A stretch of 64,000 nucleotides of DNA from Prevotella sp. 10(H) (GTDB taxonomy: Bacteria; Bacteroidota; Bacteroidia; Bacteroidales; Dysgonomonadaceae): assembly GCF_000711235.1 (NCBI RefSeq), contig NZ_JOMI01000005.1, forward strand, positions 124,001-188,000. Reading direction: 5' to 3'. The notes under the pieces were generated by a model that worked only from the letters and a program-made list of their open reading frames with translations, was not told where the DNA came from and did no database searches. This document shows, one piece after another, positions 52,671 through 60,992 of this stretch. Both the position numbers and the translations under genes were made by a program. Every line of letters starts with the position of its first letter. Positions within the stretch are counted from its first letter, which is position 1.

Positions 52671-53504
52671 TCAATAAATTGATTTTTTAAATTCTTTAAT
52701 AAGCATTTTTGCTATTATTTCGTTCCCTTTGTCCGAGGGATGAAGCCCGTCATACGTCATATCGATAGCTTTTTCGGGATATGGATATTCATCATTCTTT
52801 GAATCGTATGGAATCCCAATATAATCAGGATAACGAAACTCTTTATATTGGTTTGTCTTTGGGTCTTTTAATCGTTTGAATTTCACCATATTTTTTAATG
52901 TGATTTTGCTATCGTTATATAAATCTATCACCGGAAGATCTTCTATCTCCCCTATCCTCTTTATCGCATCTGCTATTTGTGAAAAATCTTGTCCATTTTT
53001 CGGCATATAAGAACCATGAGCATTATTGTTATGATCGTTTATATATACAAAATCTCCCCGCTGCAGAGGCGTGATTAAAATAATCTTTGCTTTATTATTC
53101 AATCCACGTAGATAATTGATGATAATACGGAAAGAGCCATAAATAGTTTTATTACCTTTATCTTGCATATAATCGTCCTCTGTTCCAACAGGTCTTTCAA
53201 CCCACCAATCATTAGTACCTAAAAATATAGTATATATGTCTGCTTCAGGAATATCAAGCTCTGTAATCTGGTTTGCAATCCTACCAGATGTCCAGCCATT
53301 ATATCCTTTATTGATATATTGAAGGTTAGGTAAAGATTCGGTTACTCGGGTCAGGTATCCTTTTTTCACCCTGTGTCCTGTTTCATCCAAATGATCGTTG
53401 AGATACGTGATTGAATCACCAATAGCAACCCATTTCTTTGGCTCAGGAGACCAAGAAGTAATTGAGAGTAATAAAAAGAGAATAAGAATAATTTTTTTAA
53501 TCAT
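52671..53504 (-). CDS. Secreted SGNH/GDSL-family hydrolase
   Basis: A 277-residue protein with a signal peptide ending near 'SITSWS'. The SGNH blocks are all visible: 'AIGDSITY' (catalytic Ser), 'NKGYNGWTSG' (Gly), 'FLGTNDWW' (Asn) and 'DGLHPSDKG' (Asp and His). Such enzymes remove acetyl or other acyl esters from carbohydrates or lipids in the periplasm. It converges on the kinase gene with only nine bases between stops. Carbohydrate esterase activity is plausible given the saccharolytic setting but not shown. Confidence 0.88.
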   Translation of the reverse strand: MIKKIILILFLLLSITSWSPEPKKWVAIGDSITYLNDHLDETGHRVKKGYLTRVTESLPNLQYINKGYNGWTSGRIANQITELDIPEADIYTIFLGTNDWWVERPVGTEDDYMQDKGNKTIYGSFRIIINYLRGLNNKAKIILITPLQRGDFVYINDHNNNAHGSYMPKNGQDFSQIADAIKRIGEIEDLPVIDLYNDSKITLKNMVKFKRLKDPKTNQYKEFRYPDYIGIPYDSKNDEYPYPEKAIDMTYDGLHPSDKGNEIIAKMLIKEFKKSIY

Positions 53505-53638
53505 AGTTATAGTGAAATTTTATTGGGTGCAAATTATATAAAAAAATCAAAGCTTAAAGCTTTTTCTTAAAAAAAAGTAATTAAAATTTTGTCTTTTCCT
53601 TTAGTTATTAATTTTGAATTAATATATTGCATCGTCAT

Positions 53639-53971
53639 ATGGATAACAAACCGATAGAATTAGAGATGTTTTCTTCTGTATTCGAATAATACAAGAAAAA
53701 CTATACGCTCTTTGCTCTTTCATATGTAAAAAATGTGAATGATGCAGAAGATATTTATACGGATGTAATGATGCGATTGTGGGAAAACATAAACGAATTT
53801 TCGGCTAATATGCCGGAATATACCAAACTTATTTTTTTATTAGCCGCTATGAAAATAAAACAAATAAGGAAAAATCATTTCTTGTTTAGGGTAAGTCACA
53901 CTTCGCGTGTTATTATTGAAACAGGCAGTAATACTTACCTTAAAAAAGAATGTATAAAGAATGCCTATTGA
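53639..53971 (+). pseudogene. Broken ECF sigma-70 factor
   Basis: From ATG 53639 the frame reads 16 residues, then a TAA at 53687, then continues in the same frame with 'YKKNYTLFALSYVKNVNDAEDIYTDVMMRLWENI', a clear sigma region 2 (DAEDIYTDVMMRLWE). The reading then changes to 'RVSHTSRVIIETGS' and stops at 53971 with no region 4. Both the stop and the lost DNA-binding C-terminus mark it as a remnant. Bacteroidota ECF factors of this kind usually sit next to a FecR anti-sigma and a SusCD or TonB locus; neither is present here. Confidence 0.75.
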
Positions 53972-54227
53972 ACTTCAATTCAACTCTTTTTTTCGAAATA
54001 TATTGTAAATAAGCATGATAATTGTATGAATCTTAATTTATTTTCGTATATTTGGGCTCTGAACAATCGAGTTTATATTGTATCTTTATTTTCAATGCTT
54101 TGATCCGCCATTATTCTGCGGAACTTCCCATAGTCAAAATCGACATCAAAATCAACTTATTTGTTTGTAATTTATTAACAAGTCGCGAGGGTGTGTAGCA
54201 CAATATCGTGACACATTTTTGCAATAA

Positions 54228-55304
54228 ATGAAATCATTTTTTATAGGCAATCTGGAAGTAAAACTTCCGGTTATTCAAGGTGGAATGGGCGTAGGTGTTT
54301 CCTTATCAGGATTAGCTTCGGCTGTCGCCAATGAAGGAGGCGTTGGCGTTATATCATGTGCCGGACTAGGTCTAATTTACCGTAAATCTCCGGGAGATTA
54401 TCTGAATAAGAGCATTTTGGGCTTAAAAGAAGAAATACAAAAAGCCAGAGAAAAAAGCAAAGGTATAATTGGAGTAAATATTATGGTTGCCTTAACCAAC
54501 TATGCCGATATGGTAAAAACATCCATAGCTGAAAAAGTAGATGTTATTTTTGCCGGTGCCGGACTACCTTTTGATTTACCTTCTTATCTACCTCAAGAAA
54601 GCAAGACCAAACTGGTACCTATTGTATCCTCTTCCAGGGCCGCCAAGATTATATGCGACAAATGGAAAAATAATTATGATTATTTACCTGACGCCATTGT
54701 TGTAGAAGGTCCTAAAGCGGGTGGTCATCTAGGGTTTAAAGTAAATCAGCTCGAAGATGTACAATATTCATTAGAGCAACTTATTCCCGAAGTAGTAAGT
54801 ATAGCCGATTCATATAAAGGAGAAAAGAACATACCGGTAATTGCTGCAGGTGGAATTTCCACAGGAGAAGATATACTGCGTTTTATCGAGATGGGAGCAT
54901 CGGGAGTACAAATGGGAACTCTGTTTGTTACAACTAATGAATGTGATGCATCCGATACATTTAAGAACGTATATGTTAATGCAAAATATGAAGATGTAAA
55001 AATTATACAAAGTCCCGTAGGAATGCCGGGAAGAGCTATTGATGGCGAATTTATTCAAAGTGTGGAAAAAGGGAATGAAGCGCCTAAAAGTTGTCCTTTT
55101 CATTGTATAAAAACCTGCGATTATACGAAGAGTCCCTACTGTATTGTCCAGTGTCTTTATCAGGCAGCAAGAGGCAATATGAAAAAAGGTTATGCTTTCA
55201 CAGGGATTAATGTCCATTTGTCTCAAAAGATATCAAGTGTTAAAGAAGTTATCTCTAATCTGAAAGCTGAATTTTTGAATGCTAAGTTAGCTGGAGGAGT
55301 ATAA
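54228..55304 (+). CDS. Nitronate monooxygenase-family FMN oxidoreductase
   Basis: A 358-residue TIM-barrel flavoprotein: 'LPVIQGGMGVGVS' (FMN loop), 'EGPKAGGHLGF' with the conserved His, 'IPVIAAGGISTGEDI' and 'GASGVQMGTLFVTTNE' (phosphate-binding). The family includes nitronate monooxygenase and the enoyl-ACP reductase FabK. Near the C-terminus (about 289-310) is a Cys pattern C-x3-C-x3-C-x7-C-x3-C, which could bind metal or an Fe-S cluster. Its stop abuts the start of a PlsC-type acyltransferase, which favours a lipid-related reductase role over nitroalkane detoxification; this is inference. Confidence 0.85.
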   Translation: MKSFFIGNLEVKLPVIQGGMGVGVSLSGLASAVANEGGVGVISCAGLGLIYRKSPGDYLNKSILGLKEEIQKAREKSKGIIGVNIMVALTNYADMVKTSIAEKVDVIFAGAGLPFDLPSYLPQESKTKLVPIVSSSRAAKIICDKWKNNYDYLPDAIVVEGPKAGGHLGFKVNQLEDVQYSLEQLIPEVVSIADSYKGEKNIPVIAAGGISTGEDILRFIEMGASGVQMGTLFVTTNECDASDTFKNVYVNAKYEDVKIIQSPVGMPGRAIDGEFIQSVEKGNEAPKSCPFHCIKTCDYTKSPYCIVQCLYQAARGNMKKGYAFTGINVHLSQKISSVKEVISNLKAEFLNAKLAGGV

Positions 55305-56036
55305 ATGCTGAAATTAATAGCGTATCCTCTTTCGATTATATATTATCTGCTGTTTGGAAGTATCTTAGTTATCTTTCACGTTATTCAGTGGCTGAGTTTT
55401 AATCTGTTTGGGTATAAAGCTCATAAGAAGAGTGTGGATATGCTTTACTTCTTTTTAGTAGCTAAAACCTATATTTTGGGTACAAGATATAAAATAAAGA
55501 ATATTGATAAAGTACCAATAGGTGCACCTTTGATTATTGCATCTAATCACCAAAGCCTTTATGATATAATCACTATTGGTTGGTTTATGCGAAAAGTACA
55601 CCCGAAATATATCAGTAAAATTGAGTTGGGAAAAGGTATTCCCAGTATTTCGTACAATTTAAACCACGGAGGCTCGGTGCTTATCGACAGGAAAGACCCT
55701 AAGCAATCTTTATCTGCAATAAAGGAAATGGCTCATTATATAGAGGTCAATAAACGGTCAACAGTAATATTTCCCGAAGGAACAAGGAGTAAAACTGGGA
55801 AACCCGGACCATTTGCAGAGAACGGATTAAAAATTCTGTGTAAATATGCGCCGTCTGCTTATATGGTTCCAGTGACGATTAATAATTCATGGAAAATGAC
55901 AAGATGGGGAGTTTTCCCTTTGGGTATAGGTAATAAGCTCGAACTAACAATCCATGACCCACTGCCCGTAAAAAATATGCCTTTTTCTGAACTTTTTGAA
56001 AAGACGGAACAGGCTGTAATTCAAGCAATCAATTAA
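55305..56036 (+). CDS. 1-acyl-sn-glycerol-3-phosphate acyltransferase (PlsC family)
   Basis: A 243-residue membrane-associated acyltransferase. An N-terminal hydrophobic segment ('YYLLFGSILVIFHVIQWLSF') is followed by the HX4D motif in 'SNHQSLYDII', block III 'FPEGTRS', and block IV 'VPVTINNSW'. It transfers an acyl chain to the sn-2 position of lysophosphatidate or a related acceptor. Its ATG follows directly after the upstream stop codon, so translation is probably coupled with the FMN oxidoreductase. Confidence 0.92.
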   Translation: MLKLIAYPLSIIYYLLFGSILVIFHVIQWLSFNLFGYKAHKKSVDMLYFFLVAKTYILGTRYKIKNIDKVPIGAPLIIASNHQSLYDIITIGWFMRKVHPKYISKIELGKGIPSISYNLNHGGSVLIDRKDPKQSLSAIKEMAHYIEVNKRSTVIFPEGTRSKTGKPGPFAENGLKILCKYAPSAYMVPVTINNSWKMTRWGVFPLGIGNKLELTIHDPLPVKNMPFSELFEKTEQAVIQAIN

Positions 56037-56121
56037 AGCAAAAACAATCAATAATATATAACGCAAAAATTCTTCTTTCTATTATGAAATAGAACAGAAT
56101 TCTTCAAACAAATCAAAAACC

Positions 56122-56145
56122 ATTGTTACAGATGTTTGTAACAAT
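56122..56145 (+). promoter_or_regulatory. Perfect inverted repeat in the DEAD-box helicase leader
   Basis: ATTGTTACA (56122-56130) and TGTAACAAT (56137-56145) are perfect 9-bp arms with a six-base spacer, ending 13 nt before the helicase ATG. In mRNA it would form a hairpin next to the ribosome landing site; in DNA it could be an operator. Helicase and cold-shock genes are often controlled through leader structure, so both readings are open. Confidence 0.55.
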
Positions 56146-56158
56146 TTAATAACATTAC

Positions 56159-57274
56159 ATGACATTTAAAGAATTAAATATTTCTGAGCCTATATTAAAG
56201 GCATTATTAAAAAAAGAATATTCATCCCCTACACCTATTCAGGAACAGGCAATACCTGTTGCTCTCAATGGACGAGACTTATTGGGAATAGCACAAACCG
56301 GTACAGGAAAAACTGCTGCTTTTGCAATACCCATTATTCAACAACTAGATCAATCACAGCCTCAAGGCAAACAGCGAAACATACAGGCACTGATATTAAC
56401 CCCTACCCGGGAATTAGCTATTCAGATAGACGAATGTTTCAGCGATTATTCAAGGTATACCAATCTGCGTCATACAGTGATATTCGGAGGAGTGAATCAA
56501 AATCCTCAAGTTGAAAAACTGAAACGAGGAACAGATATACTGATAGCCACACCAGGACGTTTGCTCGACCTGATTAAACAAAAACATATAAATCTCAATC
56601 ATATCCGTCATTTTGTATTGGATGAAGCAGACCGTATGCTGGATATGGGGTTTATTCACGATATCAAACGTTTATTGCCGATATTACCTAAACAAAAACA
56701 GACACTGTTCTTTTCGGCTACCATGCCGCAGGCTATAGCAAGTCTGTCGAAATCTATACTTAAGAATCCGGCAAGAGTAGAAGTTGCACCCGTATCATCG
56801 GTAGTAGATACTATCGAGCAATGCCTATATTTTGTTGAGAAGCCTGATAAAAGCCAGCTGCTGATCGATATTTTAGGAAAAGATAAAAGAAAATCTGTCC
56901 TGGTTTTTTCACGCACAAAACACGGAGCAGACAAAATTGCAAGGGTACTGAATAAACGCGGTATTGGATGCGAAGCCCTCCATGGTAATAAAACCCAAGG
57001 GGCGAGGCAGCGTGCTCTTACAAATTTCAAGTCAGGTAAAACACGTGTAATAATAGCGACGGATATTGCCGCAAGAGGAATTGATATAATTAATCTGGAA
57101 TTGGTGATCAATTATGACTTACCCGATGTCGCAGAGACCTATGTTCATCGTATAGGGCGTACAGGCAGAGCAGGAAATACAGGCACGGCCCTTACTTTCT
57201 GTTCGCATGAAGAATACGAAATGGTAAGGGATATCCAGAAACTGACAGGAAAAAAACTTCCTGTAATAACTTAA
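56159..57274 (+). CDS. DEAD-box ATP-dependent RNA helicase (RhlE-like)
   Basis: A 371-residue helicase with all motifs: Q motif 'SPTPIQEQAIPVAL', I 'AQTGTGKTA', Ia 'PTRELAIQI', II 'VLDEADRMLDMGF', III 'FSATM', IV 'LVFSRTKHGAD', V 'ATDIAARGIDI' and VI 'HRIGRTGRAG'. It has only a very short tail beyond the helicase core, unlike RhlE forms with basic extensions. It unwinds structured RNA, for example in ribosome assembly or at low temperature. It starts a cluster with a 79-aa protein, a cold-shock protein and an RRM protein. Confidence 0.97.
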   Translation: MTFKELNISEPILKALLKKEYSSPTPIQEQAIPVALNGRDLLGIAQTGTGKTAAFAIPIIQQLDQSQPQGKQRNIQALILTPTRELAIQIDECFSDYSRYTNLRHTVIFGGVNQNPQVEKLKRGTDILIATPGRLLDLIKQKHINLNHIRHFVLDEADRMLDMGFIHDIKRLLPILPKQKQTLFFSATMPQAIASLSKSILKNPARVEVAPVSSVVDTIEQCLYFVEKPDKSQLLIDILGKDKRKSVLVFSRTKHGADKIARVLNKRGIGCEALHGNKTQGARQRALTNFKSGKTRVIIATDIAARGIDIINLELVINYDLPDVAETYVHRIGRTGRAGNTGTALTFCSHEEYEMVRDIQKLTGKKLPVIT

Positions 57275-57303
57275 AAAGATAAACTCATTTTAAATAAAAT
57301 ATT

Positions 57304-57543
57304 ATGGCAGTAAAACAAAATTCTCCAACCAGTAAAAAAGAAGGCGAAATAACGCGTCAGGAAAGAAGTTCTGTCAATCAACAGGCAGAATTAACACTTA
57401 GGGAAATAAAAGAAAAAAAAGGAGATGTGATTCTTATTGCAATAAGCAGCAGGACAACCATTGAACTTCCGGCTCATCTGTCGCAAGCTGAAAGAGATGC
57501 ACGTGTGGCGAATTATATCAGATTACATGCTTCTAAAATATAA
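57304..57543 (+). CDS. 79-residue small protein in the RNA/cold-shock cluster, unknown
   Basis: A small soluble protein with no signal peptide, 29 nt after the helicase gene. The N-terminal half is polar and rich in Glu, Lys, Gln and Arg; the second half contains 'DVILIAISSRTTIELPAHLS' and 'ERDARVANYIRLHASKI', suggesting a beta-alpha mini-domain. I do not recognise it. Codon use and placement match the neighbours, so it is probably real. A role in RNA metabolism is inferred only from context. Confidence 0.7.
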   Translation: MAVKQNSPTSKKEGEITRQERSSVNQQAELTLREIKEKKGDVILIAISSRTTIELPAHLSQAERDARVANYIRLHASKI

Positions 57544-57602
57544 GATCAATCAATAATAACAATAAATATTTATATAAAAACAAGATTTCTTAAGATTAAA
57601 AT

Positions 57603-58040
57603 ATGGCAATATCATTCAACAAAAGAGAATTAGAAAAGAAGCGAGAACAAAAAAGACAAGAAAAACAAAAACGCAAAGAAGAGCGTAAAGCTAATGGTGG
57701 TAACGGATCATTCGATGATATGATCGCTTATGTAGACGAAAATGGAGTAATAACCAGTACCCCACCGGATCCGGTAAAAAAACAAGAAGTTGAAATCGAT
57801 GATATAGCGGTTTCTACTCCGAAAAAAGAAGATATGGAGGATACAATACTCAAGGGCCGTGTAGAGTATTTTAATCCGGATAAAGGATATGGATTTATCA
57901 AAAATGCAACAAGTATGGATAAATATTTCTTCCATATAAGTAGCGCACCGGCCTCTATAACAGAAGGAAATAAGGTTACATTCGAATTGGAACGTGGTAA
58001 AAAAGGCATGAACGCCATTAATATCGCGCTTACAAATTGA
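57603..58040 (+). CDS. Cold-shock-domain protein with N-terminal basic extension
   Basis: A 145-residue protein. The first about 25 residues are strongly basic (alternating Lys, Glu and Arg, 'KRELEKKREQKRQEKQKRK'), then an acidic linker, then a C-terminal cold-shock domain from about residue 83: 'LKGRVEYFNPDKGYGFI' with RNP1 'KGYGFIK', and RNP2 'KYFFHIS'. Cold-shock domains bind single-stranded RNA or DNA and act as RNA chaperones. The fused charged helix may aid RNA or ribosome binding. It is 59 nt downstream of the small protein gene. Confidence 0.93.
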   Translation: MAISFNKRELEKKREQKRQEKQKRKEERKANGGNGSFDDMIAYVDENGVITSTPPDPVKKQEVEIDDIAVSTPKKEDMEDTILKGRVEYFNPDKGYGFIKNATSMDKYFFHISSAPASITEGNKVTFELERGKKGMNAINIALTN

Positions 58041-58075
58041 AGAATGACCAATATCAATAATTAATTTTTTATAAA

Positions 58076-58387
58076 ATGAACATTTATGTATCAAATCTAA
58101 ACTTTAGCACAAGCGGCGAAAGTTTACATGAATTATTTGCAGAGTATGGAGAAGTAACTTCTTCTAAAATTATTACAGACCGTGAAACCGGAAGATCTCG
58201 TGGTTTTGGCTTCGTTGAAATGTCTGATGACACTGAAGGGCAAAACGCCATTTCTGAATTGCATGAAAGCGATTTTGAAGGAAAAACAATTAATGTAAAT
58301 GTAGCACGCCCTAGAACTGAAAGAAGCAACAACGGATATAACAGCCGTGGTGGAAACGGTGGCGGATACAACAGAAACCGGTATTAA
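58076..58387 (+). CDS. RRM-domain RNA-binding protein
   Basis: A 103-residue protein with one RNA recognition motif: RNP2 'IYVSNL' at residues 2-7 and RNP1 'RGFGFVEM' near 42, then a Gly/Asn/Arg-rich tail ('YNSRGGNGGGYNRNRY'). Small RRM proteins of this type in Bacteroidota and cyanobacteria bind AU-rich RNA and respond to cold or growth. It closes the RNA cluster 35 nt after the cold-shock gene and is followed by a strong terminator. Confidence 0.96.
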   Translation: MNIYVSNLNFSTSGESLHELFAEYGEVTSSKIITDRETGRSRGFGFVEMSDDTEGQNAISELHESDFEGKTINVNVARPRTERSNNGYNSRGGNGGGYNRNRY

Positions 58388-58407
58388 TCCGAAACAATTT
58401 ATAATAT

Positions 58408-58440
58408 AAACGGGAAGGCTACAAAGTCTTCCCGTTTTTT
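58408..58440 (+). terminator. Rho-independent terminator of the RNA/cold-shock cluster
   Basis: AAACGGGAAG (58408-58417) pairs perfectly with CTTCCCGTTT (58428-58437) around a ten-base loop, and a run of six T lies at the 3' side (58435-58440). It is 20 nt after the RRM gene stop. Confidence 0.9.
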
Positions 58441-58538
58441 ATTATCTATATATTTTAAATTCAATCCGAGTTATACACATATGTCTATATTTAAAAACCA
58501 ATAGCACTAACTGCCTGTTATACATAAAAGAATAAAAT

Positions 58539-58889
58539 ATGTCGACAATGAAAGCAATGGTTTTAAAACAGTTCGGTGGAATCGAGAATTTTACAAATTA
58601 AAGAAATCTCCGGCCACAAATACATAAGGGAGAAGTTCTTATTCAGGTAAAAGCCATCGGTATCAATCCCATAGACCTGAAAACACGTCAAGGCAGCGGA
58701 CAGGCATCACAATATTATCCATGGAGCAAGCTGCCGCCGCTATTTTTAACGGCATGGCTGGCACTGATATATAACGGACACCTACAAAAGGAAACCGTGT
58801 ACTTATCCATGTAGGAGCAGGTGGAGTTGGCAATTATGCAATCTAGAGAGTAAAGAATACAGGACGTTATACAATTACTAAAGCCTCGG
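58539..58889 (+). pseudogene. N-terminal remnant of a zinc-less ADH/quinone oxidoreductase
   Basis: From ATG 58539 the reading is MSTMKAMVLKQFGGIE, then a stop at 58599. After a frame change the text resumes with 'EVLIQVKAIGINPIDLKTR', and further on, in other frames, 'GTAWLALIYN'-like bases and 'VGAGGVGNYAI' (the NADPH-binding glycine motif) ending at another stop, then 'KNTGRYTITKAS'. This is the N-terminal half of a medium-chain quinone oxidoreductase broken by at least one stop and several frameshifts or deletions. The Rossmann C-terminal half is missing here, but a matching C-terminal piece lies on the other strand at 62281. Confidence 0.75.
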
Positions 58890-58900
58890 TCCCGTTTTTT

Positions 58901-60166
58901 TTAATCACAATCTATCCTGATTATTTGCCTAAAGTTTGTTGTCGGGCAATCCGAAATATTTCTTTCAATAATGTCATTGCCCTCTCCATATCCCATAACA
59001 GCCTGTGATAACAGTTTTCTGTCGAAACCGTGAGAATAAAAATCCTCTACGGGGCTAATCAATGCAAACTTATCATCTAACGGCTGAGGATCAAACAATA
59101 CCGTCTGCTTGGATTTGACAAAGCCGTTGATTACTACTCCGGCTTTTTTATATTTAAAGCCCTGTACAAACATATTATCGACCAAAGCCAGTGCATATCT
59201 TATAAGCATAGGTGTTGTATCTGTGGGAACAGGAAGCTTTATTGACTTGTCTGGATTATAAGCTCCAAATTGCTTTCTAAAACGGTTAGTTTCCAGATAT
59301 ACAGTTATCGATCTTGCATATGACCTCTGTGACCGCAGATTTTCAGCGCATACGGCCGTATAAGTAGCTACGGCTTGTCTGATTCCATCCAGTGATTCTA
59401 TTTCTTTTTGGAATGTCCGACTGACAGATATACCTTTTCTATCCGGTTCTACCGTTTCCAATTCATAACAGATTTCACCGTTCAGTTCGCACCATGTACG
59501 TTCAAGATCGACATTGTATAATGAGCGAGCCTGCTTTTGCGATACTTTGCTTACGAAATCATATGCCGTTTTTATGTCTTTGCTGATAAGGGTATCCGAA
59601 AGACGGCCACCCAGTCCCCATACATTCTTTATTGGGGTACGTTTAAGGCATTCGATACGTTTTTGCTCGGTATCCATTACAAACACATTTTCGAACCGAG
59701 TGTATTGTTTTGCAAATCTACTGCTGATTTTTGCCAGAGTCTTATTTGTTCCCACTCCGATACCTGTGGGTAAACCTACATTTTTTTTAACGTAATCCCT
59801 GATTTCGCGACAATATTTATCATAACCTATATGCCCGAAACCTTTTAGCGATAAGAAAGCTTCATCAATACTGTTTTTCTGCATTTTTTCTACTTTTTCG
59901 GAAAGAGCAAACAGAAACCTTGCGGAAATATCCTCATAAAACTGATAATTCGATTCAAAGGTTATCACACCATGTATCTTTATATCTCTTTCTATGTCTT
60001 TGCTTACCATACCACGCCTGAATCCGAGTTTTTTAGCAGCAGGGTTTAGACTGACAATTACCCCTCTGTTGTTGGACCATACGATTACAGGTTTATTCCA
60101 TAACCGTGGCTCTACCAGCATATGGCAAGCTACATAAAAATAGTTGGCATCGCAAATCGCAATCAT
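58901..60166 (-). CDS. umuC: Y-family DNA polymerase, UmuC type
   Basis: A 421-residue translesion polymerase. The palm opens with 'MIAICDANYFYVACHMLVEP', giving catalytic Asp6 and steric-gate-like Tyr11, and 'NSIDEAFLSL' gives Asp101 and Glu102. Finger and thumb regions with helix-hairpin-helix-like 'IKNVWGLGGRL' and the little-finger domain ('ISVSRTFQKEI', 'QRSYARSITVYLETNRF') follow. It lacks a C-terminal beta-clamp extension longer than usual. Its ATG overlaps the stop of the upstream UmuD-like gene by four bases, so it should be the catalytic partner of a UmuD'-type mutasome in SOS translesion synthesis. Confidence 0.95.
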   Translation of the reverse strand: MIAICDANYFYVACHMLVEPRLWNKPVIVWSNNRGVIVSLNPAAKKLGFRRGMVSKDIERDIKIHGVITFESNYQFYEDISARFLFALSEKVEKMQKNSIDEAFLSLKGFGHIGYDKYCREIRDYVKKNVGLPTGIGVGTNKTLAKISSRFAKQYTRFENVFVMDTEQKRIECLKRTPIKNVWGLGGRLSDTLISKDIKTAYDFVSKVSQKQARSLYNVDLERTWCELNGEICYELETVEPDRKGISVSRTFQKEIESLDGIRQAVATYTAVCAENLRSQRSYARSITVYLETNRFRKQFGAYNPDKSIKLPVPTDTTPMLIRYALALVDNMFVQGFKYKKAGVVINGFVKSKQTVLFDPQPLDDKFALISPVEDFYSHGFDRKLLSQAVMGYGEGNDIIERNISDCPTTNFRQIIRIDCD

Positions 60167-60987
60167 ATTGTTTTATCGAATCTTATTTGATGAGGAGTAA
60201 CAGTATAGGTAATGATACCGAACACTTCTACCCTGTTATTATCTTTCTTTACTTCTATAGGCTCGAAATCATCATTCGCGGGTTTCAGCCATAAGCGTTT
60301 GTTCTTATCCCATTCAAGAAATTTGATTGTGAATTTGTTTTCAATCCGGCAGAGAGCTTTATGTCCCGTATAGTAAGGCAAGGATTTATCTATTACTGCC
60401 AGATCACCATTCAATATACGGGCATCTTTCATACTATCGCCTTTAATGAGTCCCAGGAATGAATAATGAGGGTGCTTTATCAGTAATTTATTCAAGTCGA
60501 TAGTTTTCTCATACCTGTCACGGATAAATATATCTTTCTCTACATGTGGGGTAATGGTATATGATACGACTCCCAAGCATTCCAAAGAGTTTTCATAACT
60601 AAGTGAAATATCCTTTACTTTCGGGTTTGTTGCGGACAAAATTACTTTGCGTGCATATGTATCTTTTTTATAGGCACGCAGAAGAATATCTCCATGAACC
60701 TTTGCAAAGAGATTATTCCCGTCGTCTGGCGAAAGAGAAGTGTCACAAACCGCCAGATCGCCTTCATATATTTTATTCCCTTCCAAATCATCGTCGAAAA
60801 CAGGTCTGAACCGTGTATTATCGGCATCGATAAGCAAAGCCTGATTCAGGTCGATAGATCGTCCTTCGTAATTAGCCGCAGGGCTTGGAAAGCCTGCAAC
60901 CAGACCGAATTCGTAAAAAGGTAAAAGTAATGATGTATTTAAATCTGCAAGGTACTGTTTGTTTTTACCGCAATTGTCAATCTTCAT
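60163..60987 (-). CDS. Tandem single-chain UmuD: substrate half fused to protease half
   Basis: A 274-residue protein made of two UmuD/S24 domains. Domain 1 (about 22-148) aligns without gaps to E. coli UmuD from 'GFPSPAANY' through 'IDLNQALLI' to 'GDLAVCD'. It keeps a cleavage site, Ala31-Gly32 (UmuD has Cys24-Gly25), but the nucleophile 'GDSM' is 'DDDL' (Ser to Asp67) and the Lys of 'FTVK' is Arg104. Domain 2 (about 158-265) keeps 'IDLNKLLIKHP', nucleophile Ser185 in 'GDSM', and Lys222 in 'FTIK', but has no 'GFPSPA' cleavage segment. UmuD normally works as a homodimer cut between subunits; here one chain carries one site and one dyad. It overlaps umuC by four bases. A canonical AGGAGG lies five bases before the ATG, rare in this phylum. 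Confidence 0.93.
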   Translation of the reverse strand: MKIDNCGKNKQYLADLNTSLLLPFYEFGLVAGFPSPAANYEGRSIDLNQALLIDADNTRFRPVFDDDLEGNKIYEGDLAVCDTSLSPDDGNNLFAKVHGDILLRAYKKDTYARKVILSATNPKVKDISLSYENSLECLGVVSYTITPHVEKDIFIRDRYEKTIDLNKLLIKHPHYSFLGLIKGDSMKDARILNGDLAVIDKSLPYYTGHKALCRIENKFTIKFLEWDKNKRLWLKPANDDFEPIEVKKDNNRVEVFGIITYTVTPHQIRFDKTI

Positions 60988-60992
60988 TTAAT

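Noticed and set aside
57708-58371. Minus-strand frames opposite the cold-shock and RRM genes
   Set aside because: The plus strand carries unmistakable RNP1/RNP2 motifs, and the antisense frames resemble nothing.
58431-58900. CCCGTTTTTT occurring after both the RRM gene and the oxidoreductase remnant as inversion or duplication breakpoint
   Set aside because: The similarity is a short T-run with CCCG, too simple to support a recombination event.
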